In this document: positions 53,840 through 62,750 of the stretch, piece after piece | Layout of the letters: the number at the start of each line of letters is the position of its first letter | Position numbering within the stretch: the first letter of the stretch is position 1 | Source of the DNA: JAYQKL01 sp965243245 | Lineage (GTDB): Bacteria; Pseudomonadota; Alphaproteobacteria; RS24 | DNA: 64,000 nt | Reading direction: 5' to 3' | NCBI GenBank assembly: GCA_965243245.1 | Contig: OZ251536.1 | Span: forward strand, 1,426,001 to 1,490,000 | Translations under genes and position numbers: made by a program | The notes under the pieces: model-generated | The model's input: the letters and a program-made list of their open reading frames with translations, nothing else | Databases searched by the model: none | Told to the model about the DNA's origin: nothing

Positions 53840-54988
53840 TCAAAGCCCCATTTGCCGAACAGCAAGGTCACGCATAATCTCTTCTGAGCCGCCCCCAATG
53901 GCCATGATTTTCACCTCGCGGTAAATGCGCTCAACAACATTGCCGCGCAAATAACCCGCACCACCAAATATCTGCATCGCCTCACTCGCAATAAATTCAA
54001 GACTCGTGGAACAGAAAAATTTTGCTTTACTAATCTCTGCAACAGGCTTCTCGCCTCGATTCATCGCCTCACAAATAACCCCAAGCAACGCCTCCATAGC
54101 GTCAATCTTAGAAGACATATCCGCAATCTTATGTCTGATAACCTGATGCTCAATAAGCTTCTTGCCAAAAGTTTCTCGCTCTTGCGCATAAGCAATGCTC
54201 TCTTCCAATAAACGCATCGACATACCCAACATCATCCCGCTTAACCAGATACGCTCATAATTGAAATTATCCATAATAGCGTAAAAACCCTTATTCTCTT
54301 CGCCCATAATATGATCAGCAGGAACACGGCACTCATCAAAATACAAAGTCGCCGTGTCCGACGCCCACCAACCCATTTTTCGCTCAATCGGCGTGCGCGT
54401 GAAACCAGCCGTCTCCGCATCAACAAAAAATAAAGAGACACCCCCCATGCCCTCAGCGCCAGTTCGCGCACCAATCACAAAATAAGACGACTGCATGCCG
54501 CCAGTGATAAACATCTTTTGACCGTTCAACACCCACTCATTACCATCCTTGCGGGCCGTCGTTTTCAAATTAGCCACATCAGAACCACCACCGGGCTCGG
54601 TGATGCCAAGCGCACCACCCTTGCGACCAGAAAGTAACTCAGGTAAAGCGCGGCTTTTAATGCTCTCATTCGCCAGCTCAACCAAAGGCTTGAGCATAAT
54701 AGAACGCGAACCAACCGTGACAGTCACACCCCCGCATGCCGCACGACCCATCTCAATGCTACTCGCATTGCGCATATGCATGTCATCAAATCCATGACCG
54801 CCATATTCTTCGCCAATATCAAAACCGAAAACACCAAGCGCGCAAATTTTTTCATTAACCTCATGCGGATAAGAACCAGCTTCCTCCCAAGTATCAACAT
54901 GCGGCCAAATTTCAGTCTCCAAAAACTTCTTAACCGTATTGCGATAAGCACGGCGCTCTTCATTTTCATAAGGGTTAAACATGCGCAT
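53840..54988 (-). CDS. Acyl-CoA dehydrogenase
   Basis: The 382-residue FAD enzyme oxidises an acyl-CoA to the 2-enoyl-CoA. Family blocks are GEEYGGHGFDDMHM, GALGITEPGGGSDVANLKT (FAD and substrate binding), WVLNGQKMFITGG, the C-terminal QIFGGAGYLRGNVVERIYREVK, and IGGGSEEIMRDLAVRQMGL at the end. Glu in YREVK/IGGGSEE positions matches the isovaleryl- or citronellyl-type branch, but a precise substrate is inference. It is divergent from the AtuA operon by 92 bases, and its product could feed that pathway. Confidence 0.94.
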   Translation of the reverse strand: MRMFNPYENEERRAYRNTVKKFLETEIWPHVDTWEEAGSYPHEVNEKICALGVFGFDIGEEYGGHGFDDMHMRNASSIEMGRAACGGVTVTVGSRSIMLKPLVELANESIKSRALPELLSGRKGGALGITEPGGGSDVANLKTTARKDGNEWVLNGQKMFITGGMQSSYFVIGARTGAEGMGGVSLFFVDAETAGFTRTPIERKMGWWASDTATLYFDECRVPADHIMGEENKGFYAIMDNFNYERIWLSGMMLGMSMRLLEESIAYAQERETFGKKLIEHQVIRHKIADMSSKIDAMEALLGVICEAMNRGEKPVAEISKAKFFCSTSLEFIASEAMQIFGGAGYLRGNVVERIYREVKIMAIGGGSEEIMRDLAVRQMGL

Positions 54989-55080
54989 TTTCCTTTCATT
55001 TGCTCAACTACTCTAACCAGCATAATGAGGCTTTACAACAAGAACCCAATGCGCGTAAGTTAAAAATCCATGGAGGAAAT

Positions 55081-56883
55081 ATGAATAATAAAATACGTAT
55101 CGCCGGGGCCAGCGGCTATTGGGGCGACTCAAATATGGCAACGGCGCAGTTTCTGACCGGAACCAAACCGGACTATATCATTTATGATTTCTTAGCCGAA
55201 ATAACCATGTCTATCATGGCACGTGCACGTGCCGCAAAACCTGAAATGGGATATGCAACAGATTTTATCACAGGCGCGCTTAAACCAAATCTCGCTGATA
55301 TTGCCGCACAAGGCATTAAAGTTATTTCAAATGCCGGCGGCGTGAACCCTTTGGCATGCGCCAAGGCCGCCCAAGACCTTATCGCTGAGCAGGGGCTGAA
55401 CCTCAAAGTTGCCGTGATTACAGGCGATGATGTGATCACACAAAAACAAATCTTAGAAAAATCAGGGGTTAAAGACATGTTTTCAGGTGCTACGTTTCCG
55501 CCTGAAAAAGATATAGTCAGCATGAACGCCTATTTGGGAGCGTTTCCGATAGCTTCAGCTTTAGCCGATGGCGCCGATATTGTTATCACAGGGCGTTGTG
55601 TCGATAGTGCTGTGACGCTGGCCGCGTGCATATATGAATTTGGCTGGAAAAATGATGATTATGACTTATTGGCGGCGGGCTCTTTAGCCGGGCATATTAT
55701 TGAGTGCGGACCGCAAGTGACGGGCGGAAACTTTACCGACTGGCGTCAAGTGGCAGATATAGACCAGATCGGCTATCCTTATATTGATATATCAGATAAG
55801 GGTGATTTTGACGTCAGTAAGCCTAATGATACAGGCGGGCTGGTCTCAAAAGGAACCGTCAGTGAACAGATGCTGTATGAAATCGGCAACCCGCAGGCCT
55901 ATGAGCTTCCAGATGTTTGTTGCGACTTTTCAAAAGTTGAGATAACTCAAATCAAAGCAGATATTGTCCGCGTCAGTAAATCCAAAGGATATCCACCATC
56001 GCAAAATTATAAGGTGAGTGCGACTTATCTTGAGGGCTTTCGGGCCGGCATAATGCTCAGTTTTATCGGGCTCGAAAGCCGACAAAAGGCAGAACATTTT
56101 GCCAATATGACATTAGAGCGGACACGTAAAATTTTGCGCGAACGCAATCTAGCAGATTACACCGAAACCAGTATCGAGATTTTGGGCGCAGATAGTCAGT
56201 TTGGTGATTATGCGAGTAAGCAAGAACAACGCGAGGTCGTTTTGAAAATGGCTATTAAGCATCCTGAACAAAAAGCTGCCAGTATGTTTTTAAAAGAAAC
56301 CAACGGGATGAGTTTGGCAACCCCGCCGGGGTTAGCTGTTTTTGCTGGCTCACGCCCAAAACCGTCACCCGTGGTTAGGCTTTTTTCATTTTTAATCGAT
56401 AAAAAGAGCGTGCCTGTACAAATTCATCTGGATGGTAAAACCCATGATTTCTCGCTTGGCTTGACGCACGGAAAAGTTAGCCCACCCGTAGAAATATCAC
56501 CGCCTGAAATGGCAGAGCAAGCGGCGAAAATGGTCGCTGTGCCCTTGGTTAAGCTGGCATGGGGACGCTCGGGCGATAAGGGTAATAAGGTCAATATTGG
56601 TATCATCGCGCGTCATGATGCGTATATGCCTTATATTTGGCAGGCATTGGACGCGCAGGTGGTTCGCGCACGCTTTGCACATTTTATCGACATGGAAGAT
56701 ACAAAAGAAGCGGTCGAGCGATATTATCTGCCGGGGAGCCATGCAATTAATTTTCTTATTGATGAAACCCTTGGCGGCGGCGGAACCGCTAGTCTGCGTA
56801 ATGACCCGCAGGGCAAATCATTTGCTCAAATCCTTCTTGACCATCCCATTTCTATTCCAACACATATAGCAAAGACACTTTAA
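55081..56883 (+). CDS. AtuA-family protein (acyclic terpene utilisation; DUF1446)
   Basis: The 600-residue protein opens with IRIAGASGYWGDSNMATAQFL. DYIIYDFLAEITMSIMARAR, SNAGGVNPLACA, ITGRCVDSAVTLA and a C-terminal domain with KLAWGRSGDKGNKVNIG follow, as in AtuA/LiuE-related DUF1446 proteins. These sit with methylcrotonyl- or geranyl-CoA carboxylases in leucine and terpene degradation; their reaction is not known to me. GGAGG 5 bases before the ATG at 55081 rules out the longer upstream frame. The stop overlaps the next start by one base (TAATG). Confidence 0.93.
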   Translation: MNNKIRIAGASGYWGDSNMATAQFLTGTKPDYIIYDFLAEITMSIMARARAAKPEMGYATDFITGALKPNLADIAAQGIKVISNAGGVNPLACAKAAQDLIAEQGLNLKVAVITGDDVITQKQILEKSGVKDMFSGATFPPEKDIVSMNAYLGAFPIASALADGADIVITGRCVDSAVTLAACIYEFGWKNDDYDLLAAGSLAGHIIECGPQVTGGNFTDWRQVADIDQIGYPYIDISDKGDFDVSKPNDTGGLVSKGTVSEQMLYEIGNPQAYELPDVCCDFSKVEITQIKADIVRVSKSKGYPPSQNYKVSATYLEGFRAGIMLSFIGLESRQKAEHFANMTLERTRKILRERNLADYTETSIEILGADSQFGDYASKQEQREVVLKMAIKHPEQKAASMFLKETNGMSLATPPGLAVFAGSRPKPSPVVRLFSFLIDKKSVPVQIHLDGKTHDFSLGLTHGKVSPPVEISPPEMAEQAAKMVAVPLVKLAWGRSGDKGNKVNIGIIARHDAYMPYIWQALDAQVVRARFAHFIDMEDTKEAVERYYLPGSHAINFLIDETLGGGGTASLRNDPQGKSFAQILLDHPISIPTHIAKTL

Positions 56884-58505
56884 TGCCAGTATATGACAGC
56901 AAATTAAACACCCATGCTGATAATTTTATCCAAAACACAACCGCCCAAAAAGCAAAGCTGGAGATGCTGCGCACGCTTGAGGCACGCGCAATCACGGCTT
57001 CTGAAAAACGCCGCCCGCGATTTGAAGAGCGCAATCAACTCACGCCGCATGACCGCTTGACACTATTACTGGACCCGAGCATGCCCTATTTGCCGCTCTA
57101 TAATATGGCCGGGTACTGCGTCGATGATATTAATTCCGATACAAGTGTGCCAGGGGGCTCTGTTATGACAGGCATTGGATTTGTGAGCGGCGCACGGGTC
57201 ATGGTAGCGGTCGATGATAGCGGCATTAATGCCGGTGCCGTTACCGAAATGGGGTTTCGCAAAGTGCTCCGAGCAATTGAAATAGCTTATGAGAACAAAT
57301 TGCCGTTCATTCATCTGGTGGAGAGTGCGGGGGCAAATTTGATGACTTACAAAGTTGAATTATGGGCTCATGCGGGCAGTGTTTTTTATATGTTGGCTAA
57401 AATGAGTGCGGCGGGTATTCCGACCATGACTGTTTTGCATGGCCCTTCGACGGCAGGGGGCGCTTATATGCCGGGCATGTCTGACTATAATGTTGGAGTT
57501 AAAAATAATGGCATGGCGGCTCTTGGCGGCGCGGCTCTTGTGCAGGCGGCAACCGGCGAGATCGCAGATGAACGCGAGCTTGGCGGCACTGAAATGCATT
57601 CCACGACTACCGGGCTGATAGAGTATTTGGCTGATGATGATGTCGATGGGCTGCGCCAGATCCGTGACGTGCTCGAGATGATCGGCTGGAATGAGCATTG
57701 CACTCAACCGCCAGAGCGTGATTTTAAAGAGCCAATTTATAATAGCGAAGAACTCTTAGGGCTTGTGCCTGATGATTATAAAGTGCCATACGAGTCCCGC
57801 GAACTCATTGCACGGCTTGTCGACAATTCTGAGTTTACAGACTTTAAGGCGCGTTATGGCTCAAACCTTGTTTGTGTTCAGACGCGTATTTTTGGACACC
57901 CCGTCGCGCTTGTGGCAAATAATGGCCCAATGGGACCAGATGAGGCAGCTAAGGGCGCACAGTTTTATCAGCTAATTGACCAAGCCAACCATCCATTGAT
58001 TTTCTTGCATAATATTACGGGCTATATGGTCGGAACTGAATATGAGAAGGCGGGGATGATTAAACATGGGGCAAAAATGATTCAAGCGGCTTCTAATATT
58101 CGCGTGCCGAAACTTTCCTTCCATGTTGGGGCAAGTTTTGGGGCCGGAAATTACGGCATGGTTGGTTTTGGCTATAAGCCTGACTTCTTGTTTGCGTGGC
58201 CGAGCGCACGAACGGGCGTGATGAGCGGTGAATCCGCCGCAGGAACAATGGAAACCGTTGCAATAAATATTGCCAAGCGCAAAGGTCTTGAACCAGACCT
58301 CAAGGCTATACGCAAACAAAGTGAAGCCATTATGGGGGTGTTTACTGCCCAAGAAGATGCTTTTTATACTTCTGGACGTATGCTTGACCATGGCGTTATC
58401 GACCCGCGCGATACGCGCAAGATTATCGGCTTTTTGTTGCAGACTATTTGGGAGCGCCAACACCGTAGCTTGCAGTCTAATGCTTTTGGTGTGGGGCGGA
58501 TGTAA
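56883..58505 (+). CDS. Acyl-CoA carboxylase carboxyltransferase (beta) subunit
   Basis: The 540-residue biotin-dependent carboxyltransferase moves CO2 from biotin to an enoyl- or acyl-CoA. The two crotonase-fold halves carry GIGFVSGARVMVAVDDSG, GPSTAGGAYMPGMSDY and EIADERELGGTEMH (N half). The C half has RIFGHPVALVANNGPM, FLHNITGYMVGTEYEKAGMIKHGAKM and SFGAGNYGMVGFGYKPDF. The FLHNITGYMVG block fits methylcrotonyl/geranyl-CoA carboxylase beta rather than acetyl-CoA carboxylase. Its partner alpha subunit is two genes downstream. Confidence 0.95.
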   Translation: MPVYDSKLNTHADNFIQNTTAQKAKLEMLRTLEARAITASEKRRPRFEERNQLTPHDRLTLLLDPSMPYLPLYNMAGYCVDDINSDTSVPGGSVMTGIGFVSGARVMVAVDDSGINAGAVTEMGFRKVLRAIEIAYENKLPFIHLVESAGANLMTYKVELWAHAGSVFYMLAKMSAAGIPTMTVLHGPSTAGGAYMPGMSDYNVGVKNNGMAALGGAALVQAATGEIADERELGGTEMHSTTTGLIEYLADDDVDGLRQIRDVLEMIGWNEHCTQPPERDFKEPIYNSEELLGLVPDDYKVPYESRELIARLVDNSEFTDFKARYGSNLVCVQTRIFGHPVALVANNGPMGPDEAAKGAQFYQLIDQANHPLIFLHNITGYMVGTEYEKAGMIKHGAKMIQAASNIRVPKLSFHVGASFGAGNYGMVGFGYKPDFLFAWPSARTGVMSGESAAGTMETVAINIAKRKGLEPDLKAIRKQSEAIMGVFTAQEDAFYTSGRMLDHGVIDPRDTRKIIGFLLQTIWERQHRSLQSNAFGVGRM

Positions 58506-58516
58506 GGAGCTAATCG

Positions 58517-59317
58517 GTGAAAGAAATATATGAATCTATTCAGCTTGAGATTGAAAAAGACTGGGCAAGCGTGTGGCTGAACCGCCCCCAAGTGAGCAAT
58601 GCTATGTCAGATGAGCTGATCGATGAAATGCATGCGATTTTGGATATGCTGGAAAAGCGCACCGATATACGCGGCGTCACCTTCAGAGGGCGCGGCGATT
58701 TGTTTTGTGCAGGCGGCGATCTCAAAGGGTTTCAAAAGAACTTTCAAGCAGAGCGTACGCAAGAACAAGTCGCTCAAACCAGTGTCATTATTGGTCAGAT
58801 GTTTTTGAAAATTCGACAGTTACCCCAAGTCACGATATTTCTTTTGCACGGCGCAGCCATTGCGGGGGGGCTGGGCATGGCCTGTGCAGGCGATATTATT
58901 ATTGCTAGTCGTGATACTAAAATGGGCTTGAGTGAAACATCCATCGGTGTGGTGCCAGCGCAAATCGCCCCTTATGTGGTGGAGCGTATTGGCGCGTTTA
59001 AGGCACGCTACATTATGCTGACCTCGAAAAGATTTACAGCTATTGAAGGCGAAGCTTGGGGAATGGTCGATTTCCTAACCGCAGATATAAGTGACGCTGA
59101 GGTCAAGCTCGCCGAGATACAAAATGATATCCGCCGATGCGCACCCCAAGCGAATGCAAAAACTAAAGCTTTACTGGAAGAAATTAAGCATATTGATATT
59201 AATCAGACCGTTCGTCTTGCAGCAGAGGCTTTTGCCAAAAGCGTCCGCGGCGATGAGGGTAAGGAAGGCGTTGCTTCTTTTTTGGAAAAACGCAAACCAA
59301 AATGGGCGCAAAATTAG
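58517..59317 (+). CDS. Enoyl-CoA hydratase/isomerase
   Basis: The 266-residue crotonase-fold enzyme has WLNRPQVSNAMSDELIDEM, RGDLFCAGGDLKGF (oxyanion loop and first acidic region), LHGAAIAGGLGMACAGDI and MGLSETSIGVVPAQIAPYV. It most likely hydrates the carboxylated enoyl-CoA (methylglutaconyl- or isohexenylglutaconyl-CoA type) made by the flanking carboxylase subunits. Start GTG at 58517 has AAGGAG 7 bases upstream. A run of seven G residues codes for AGG. Confidence 0.94.
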   Translation: MKEIYESIQLEIEKDWASVWLNRPQVSNAMSDELIDEMHAILDMLEKRTDIRGVTFRGRGDLFCAGGDLKGFQKNFQAERTQEQVAQTSVIIGQMFLKIRQLPQVTIFLLHGAAIAGGLGMACAGDIIIASRDTKMGLSETSIGVVPAQIAPYVVERIGAFKARYIMLTSKRFTAIEGEAWGMVDFLTADISDAEVKLAEIQNDIRRCAPQANAKTKALLEEIKHIDINQTVRLAAEAFAKSVRGDEGKEGVASFLEKRKPKWAQN

Positions 59318-59325
59318 AGGGTGTG

Positions 59326-61356
59326 ATGGTAGCTATTAACAAAATCCTAATTGCAAACCGAGGCGAGATTGCGTGCCGTATTATTCGAACAGCGAAAAAA
59401 CTTGGGATAAGTACAGTGGCTGTCTATTCAAAAGCGGATGCGCACGCGCTACATGTTCTACAGGCTGATGAAGCGGTCTTAATAGGGCCAGCCCTGGTGG
59501 CAGAGTCTTATTTGGCGGGCGATAAAATTATTGCCGCCGCTGAGCAAACAGACGCCGATGCTATTCATCCAGCTTATGGGTTTTTATCTGAAAATGCAGC
59601 CTTTGCCGCGCAAGTGGAAAAGGCAGGATTAATATTTATAGGACCCGATGCCAAAGCCATAGACTTGATGGGCAATAAGGCCGCCGCTAAAAAATTAATG
59701 CTCAAAGCTGGCATTGCATGTGTGCCGGGCTATCAAGGGAGCGACCAAAGTGACAAAACGCTAATAGAGCAGGCTAAAAAAATTGGCTTTCCGATCATGG
59801 TGAAAGCTGCCGCCGGCGGCGGCGGGAGAGGAATGCGTCTTGTCGATGCCTCAGGCGGTTTGCTCGATGCTTTGTCTTTGGCGCGCTCAGAAGCAGAAAA
59901 TGCTTTCGGCTCTGGTGAGCTGATATTAGAAAAAGCTATCCAACAACCTCGGCATGTGGAAATTCAAATTTTTGCCGATACGCATGGTAATGTCATTCAT
60001 CTTGGCGAGCGTGACTGCTCGATTCAACGCCGTCATCAAAAAGTGATTGAAGAAGCCCCATGTCCAATTATGACAGATGAATTGCGCGAAAAAATGGGTA
60101 AAGCAGGCGTTGAAGCCGCACGTGCCATTAACTATAGAGGTGCAGGAACGGTTGAGTTTCTGCTGGATAAAGAGGGGGTTTTTTATTTTTTGGAAATGAA
60201 CACGCGTTTACAAGTTGAACATCCCGTGACCGAGGAAATTACCGGGCTTGACCTTGTTGCTTTGCAAGTGCAGGTGGCAACTGGATTGCCGCTTGGTATT
60301 GAGCAACAAGATGTCACTCTAAGCGGTCATGCGATTGAGGTGCGGCTTTATGCTGAAGACCCTGCCGATGACTTCTTACCAAGCACGGGCACTGTTTTTC
60401 AGTTTAATTCTTATAAGCATGAGGGCGTGCGAATAGACTCTGGCATTATGCAGGGGCAGGCGGTGTCGCCTTTTTATGACCCGATGGTTGCTAAAATTAT
60501 TACCAAAGGGCAAACCCGCGAAGCAGCCCGACGCCTAATGGTCAAAACCTTGAAGGATACAGCGTTCTTTGGCCCTCGCAATAATAGGGATTTTTTGATT
60601 TCCTGTTTGCAGGCTGACGCCTTTATTACGGGTGATTTTACAACCGCTTTTATCAAGGAACAATTCCCTCAAGGTTATGCCGAAAAAGAAGCGGATGGGC
60701 AAATAGCGGCTATGCTTGCAACGGGGCATTATTGCTTGGATTATTTAGCAACGGCCGCTAAAGCCGTTCATAAAGCATCTGAGGCGGGCGGCCTTAAAGG
60801 TTTCTCAAGGGGGACCACTTTTAAAACACCTTATAAGCTTGCCATCGGAACAAAAGAGCTGAATGTCACGGTTTCGCCTGCAGGTCATCAAGCCTATACT
60901 GTGACCCTTGATGATGAGATAATACAGGTGAAGGTGCAATCTGAGACTTGTTTAGAAAAAAATGCCACCAACAACCGACGGTTTGAAATGCAAATTAATC
61001 GTAAAACTCAAATTTGTCATATGCGACTTGAGGATGGTATTCTTTGGGCATCTATAGATGAGGCATGTTTTGTTGCACAAAACCTGTTACGCCAAGACCC
61101 TGCGGGTACTGACGCGGCAGGGGGGGGGCGTGTGGAAGCACCTATGCATGGGCGTGTTATTGAGGTTTTTGTTCGCGCAGGGGATAAGGTTGTAAAAGGT
61201 GACAGGTTGGCGATTATTGAAGCCATGAAAATGCAACATGAAATTCTTGCACAGGTAAGCGGCGGTGTGGAAGAAGTTTTCGCAAGTGCCGAACAGCAAT
61301 TGGGTGCTGGTGATATGATGATCGAAATTATACCAGATGATGAACAGGAGGCGTGA
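59326..61356 (+). CDS. Acyl-CoA carboxylase alpha subunit (biotin carboxylase plus biotin carrier)
   Basis: The 676-residue protein starts with the biotin carboxylase domain (NKILIANRGEIACRIIRTAK; ATP grasp GGGGRGMRLVD; HLGERDCSIQRRHQKVIEE; FYFLEMNTRLQVEHPVTEEI). The C-terminal biotin carrier is modified at Lys in IIEAMKMQHEILA. It carboxylates biotin for the beta subunit. A nine-G run (61120-61128) encodes GGG just before the carrier domain, so slippage would delete it. The ATG at 59326 is preferred over an ATG at 59302 that lies inside the previous gene. The stop overlaps the next gene. Confidence 0.95.
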   Translation: MVAINKILIANRGEIACRIIRTAKKLGISTVAVYSKADAHALHVLQADEAVLIGPALVAESYLAGDKIIAAAEQTDADAIHPAYGFLSENAAFAAQVEKAGLIFIGPDAKAIDLMGNKAAAKKLMLKAGIACVPGYQGSDQSDKTLIEQAKKIGFPIMVKAAAGGGGRGMRLVDASGGLLDALSLARSEAENAFGSGELILEKAIQQPRHVEIQIFADTHGNVIHLGERDCSIQRRHQKVIEEAPCPIMTDELREKMGKAGVEAARAINYRGAGTVEFLLDKEGVFYFLEMNTRLQVEHPVTEEITGLDLVALQVQVATGLPLGIEQQDVTLSGHAIEVRLYAEDPADDFLPSTGTVFQFNSYKHEGVRIDSGIMQGQAVSPFYDPMVAKIITKGQTREAARRLMVKTLKDTAFFGPRNNRDFLISCLQADAFITGDFTTAFIKEQFPQGYAEKEADGQIAAMLATGHYCLDYLATAAKAVHKASEAGGLKGFSRGTTFKTPYKLAIGTKELNVTVSPAGHQAYTVTLDDEIIQVKVQSETCLEKNATNNRRFEMQINRKTQICHMRLEDGILWASIDEACFVAQNLLRQDPAGTDAAGGGRVEAPMHGRVIEVFVRAGDKVVKGDRLAIIEAMKMQHEILAQVSGGVEEVFASAEQQLGAGDMMIEIIPDDEQEA

Positions 61357-62156
61357 TGTTACAAGAAGCTTTTGATTTTAGAGATGAATCTGATGCGTTG
61401 TATGGCGTGATGGCAAATTTGCAAGATACAGATTTTGAGATTCAGACACAATTTAAAGGATGGACATTGACAGATGTTCTTCGGCATTTGCATGTTTGGA
61501 ACAGGGCCGCTTATGAGAGCTATGCTGATGAGGCACGTTTTGATACCTTTTTGGAAGCTGTGACGGGAGCGGTCAAATCTGGTAGTTTGCGCCCCTTTGA
61601 ACGTGAGTGGCTTGATGGGTTATCGGGGCGCGTCTTACTTGAGACATGGCACGAATCTTATTTGCAAATGGCGGAACAATTTGCACAAGTAGACCCAAAA
61701 AAACGGTTAAAATGGGCAGGGCCCGATATGAGCGCGAGATCCTCAATTTCGGCACGCCTGATGGAAACATGGGCGCATGGGCAGGAAATTTTTGACCATC
61801 TTGGCGTGGTGCGCAAAAACAAAGATACCATTCGGTCAGTCGTGGTGTTGGGGGTGAACACATTCAAATGGACCTATATTGTGCGCGCCACAACCCCGCC
61901 GACAGATATGCCATTTATAAATTTGACGGCACCTTCTGAAGAAAACTGGACTTTTGGTGAACCCAATAGCGCAGAATCTATTGACGGTAAAGCTGAAGAT
62001 TTTTGCATGGTTGTGACCCAAGTGCGTAATATTGCTGATGTGAATTTGAAAATCACCGGCAAAATCGCCGCCGACTGGATGTCAAAAGCACAATGCTTCG
62101 CAGGGCCACCAGAGACCCCGCCCGCACCCGGAACTCGGTTTACAAGTCAAGCATGA
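61356..62156 (+). CDS. TIGR03084-like DinB/maleylpyruvate-isomerase-fold protein
   Basis: The 266-residue protein has the N-terminal helical bundle of the DinB/mycothiol-dependent maleylpyruvate isomerase group (TQFKGWTLTDVLRHLHVWNRAA with probable metal His; RLMETWAHGQEIFDHLG). A C-terminal domain with WTFGEPNSAESIDG follows. This matches what I recall of TIGR03084, found next to terpene and carboxylase genes. Metal binding and a thiol- or CoA-linked reaction are plausible but unproven. The start is the ATG at 61356 in a TGATG overlap, with AGGAGG just before. Confidence 0.82.
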   Translation: MLQEAFDFRDESDALYGVMANLQDTDFEIQTQFKGWTLTDVLRHLHVWNRAAYESYADEARFDTFLEAVTGAVKSGSLRPFEREWLDGLSGRVLLETWHESYLQMAEQFAQVDPKKRLKWAGPDMSARSSISARLMETWAHGQEIFDHLGVVRKNKDTIRSVVVLGVNTFKWTYIVRATTPPTDMPFINLTAPSEENWTFGEPNSAESIDGKAEDFCMVVTQVRNIADVNLKITGKIAADWMSKAQCFAGPPETPPAPGTRFTSQA

Positions 62157-62168
62157 TGAGCCGATAAT

Positions 62169-62666
62169 ATGACCTTTCAGCATGGGGTTTTTCTAGTCGC
62201 GTTGGTGATGGCAATGACCTCATTAGCGGGTGCGCAAAATAATCATGAATTTGAACCCAAGTTTGACCCACTGCCGCTACCGCCGCAAGAGGCTCCCCAA
62301 CGCAATAAGCCATCTGGCGTATTGGATGGAAAAGCACTCGAATGTATTTACCCTCGCAAAGACAGTTTTTATGTTTTGTCACCAGCTTATTATTTATTCT
62401 TAAATGGCGGATTTCAACTGATTGATGAGCTGCCCAATCGGAAATTTGAACTGGTCGAAGGGAGCGTTAAAATTTATGATAATTCTATCCATTTACTTTT
62501 TCAAAGCGACCATAAATGGGCAGGGGATCGGGTGTTGCTGAGGCGAAGTATGAAAATGACGCATCGTGACAAAGACTCGCGGCGTAAGGTCATTGGGAAA
62601 TGCAAAATCATCACCTCTGATAGGGTGATGGAAATTTTCGGAAAACGTCATTTTAAGCGATTTTAA
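62169..62666 (+). CDS. Secreted protein of unknown function
   Basis: No family was recognised. The 165 residues have a cleavable signal peptide (GVFLVALVMAMTSLAGAQ). A Pro-rich mature start (FDPLPLPPQEAPQ) leads into a basic compact C-terminal part with a CIYPRKDSFYVLS start and RRKVIGKCKIIT, and Cys at both positions might form a disulphide. It is probably periplasmic. The gene lies 12 bases after the TIGR03084-like gene and 84 bases before an O-antigen-ligase-like gene. The link to either is not clear. Confidence 0.7.
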   Translation: MTFQHGVFLVALVMAMTSLAGAQNNHEFEPKFDPLPLPPQEAPQRNKPSGVLDGKALECIYPRKDSFYVLSPAYYLFLNGGFQLIDELPNRKFELVEGSVKIYDNSIHLLFQSDHKWAGDRVLLRRSMKMTHRDKDSRRKVIGKCKIITSDRVMEIFGKRHFKRF

Positions 62667-62750
62667 GCATTTATCACCCATGTTGAGCTTTATCATATTT
62701 AGGAAAGCCGTTAGATTGATTTGAACAACTTTGGATAAAGGGATGTATAT

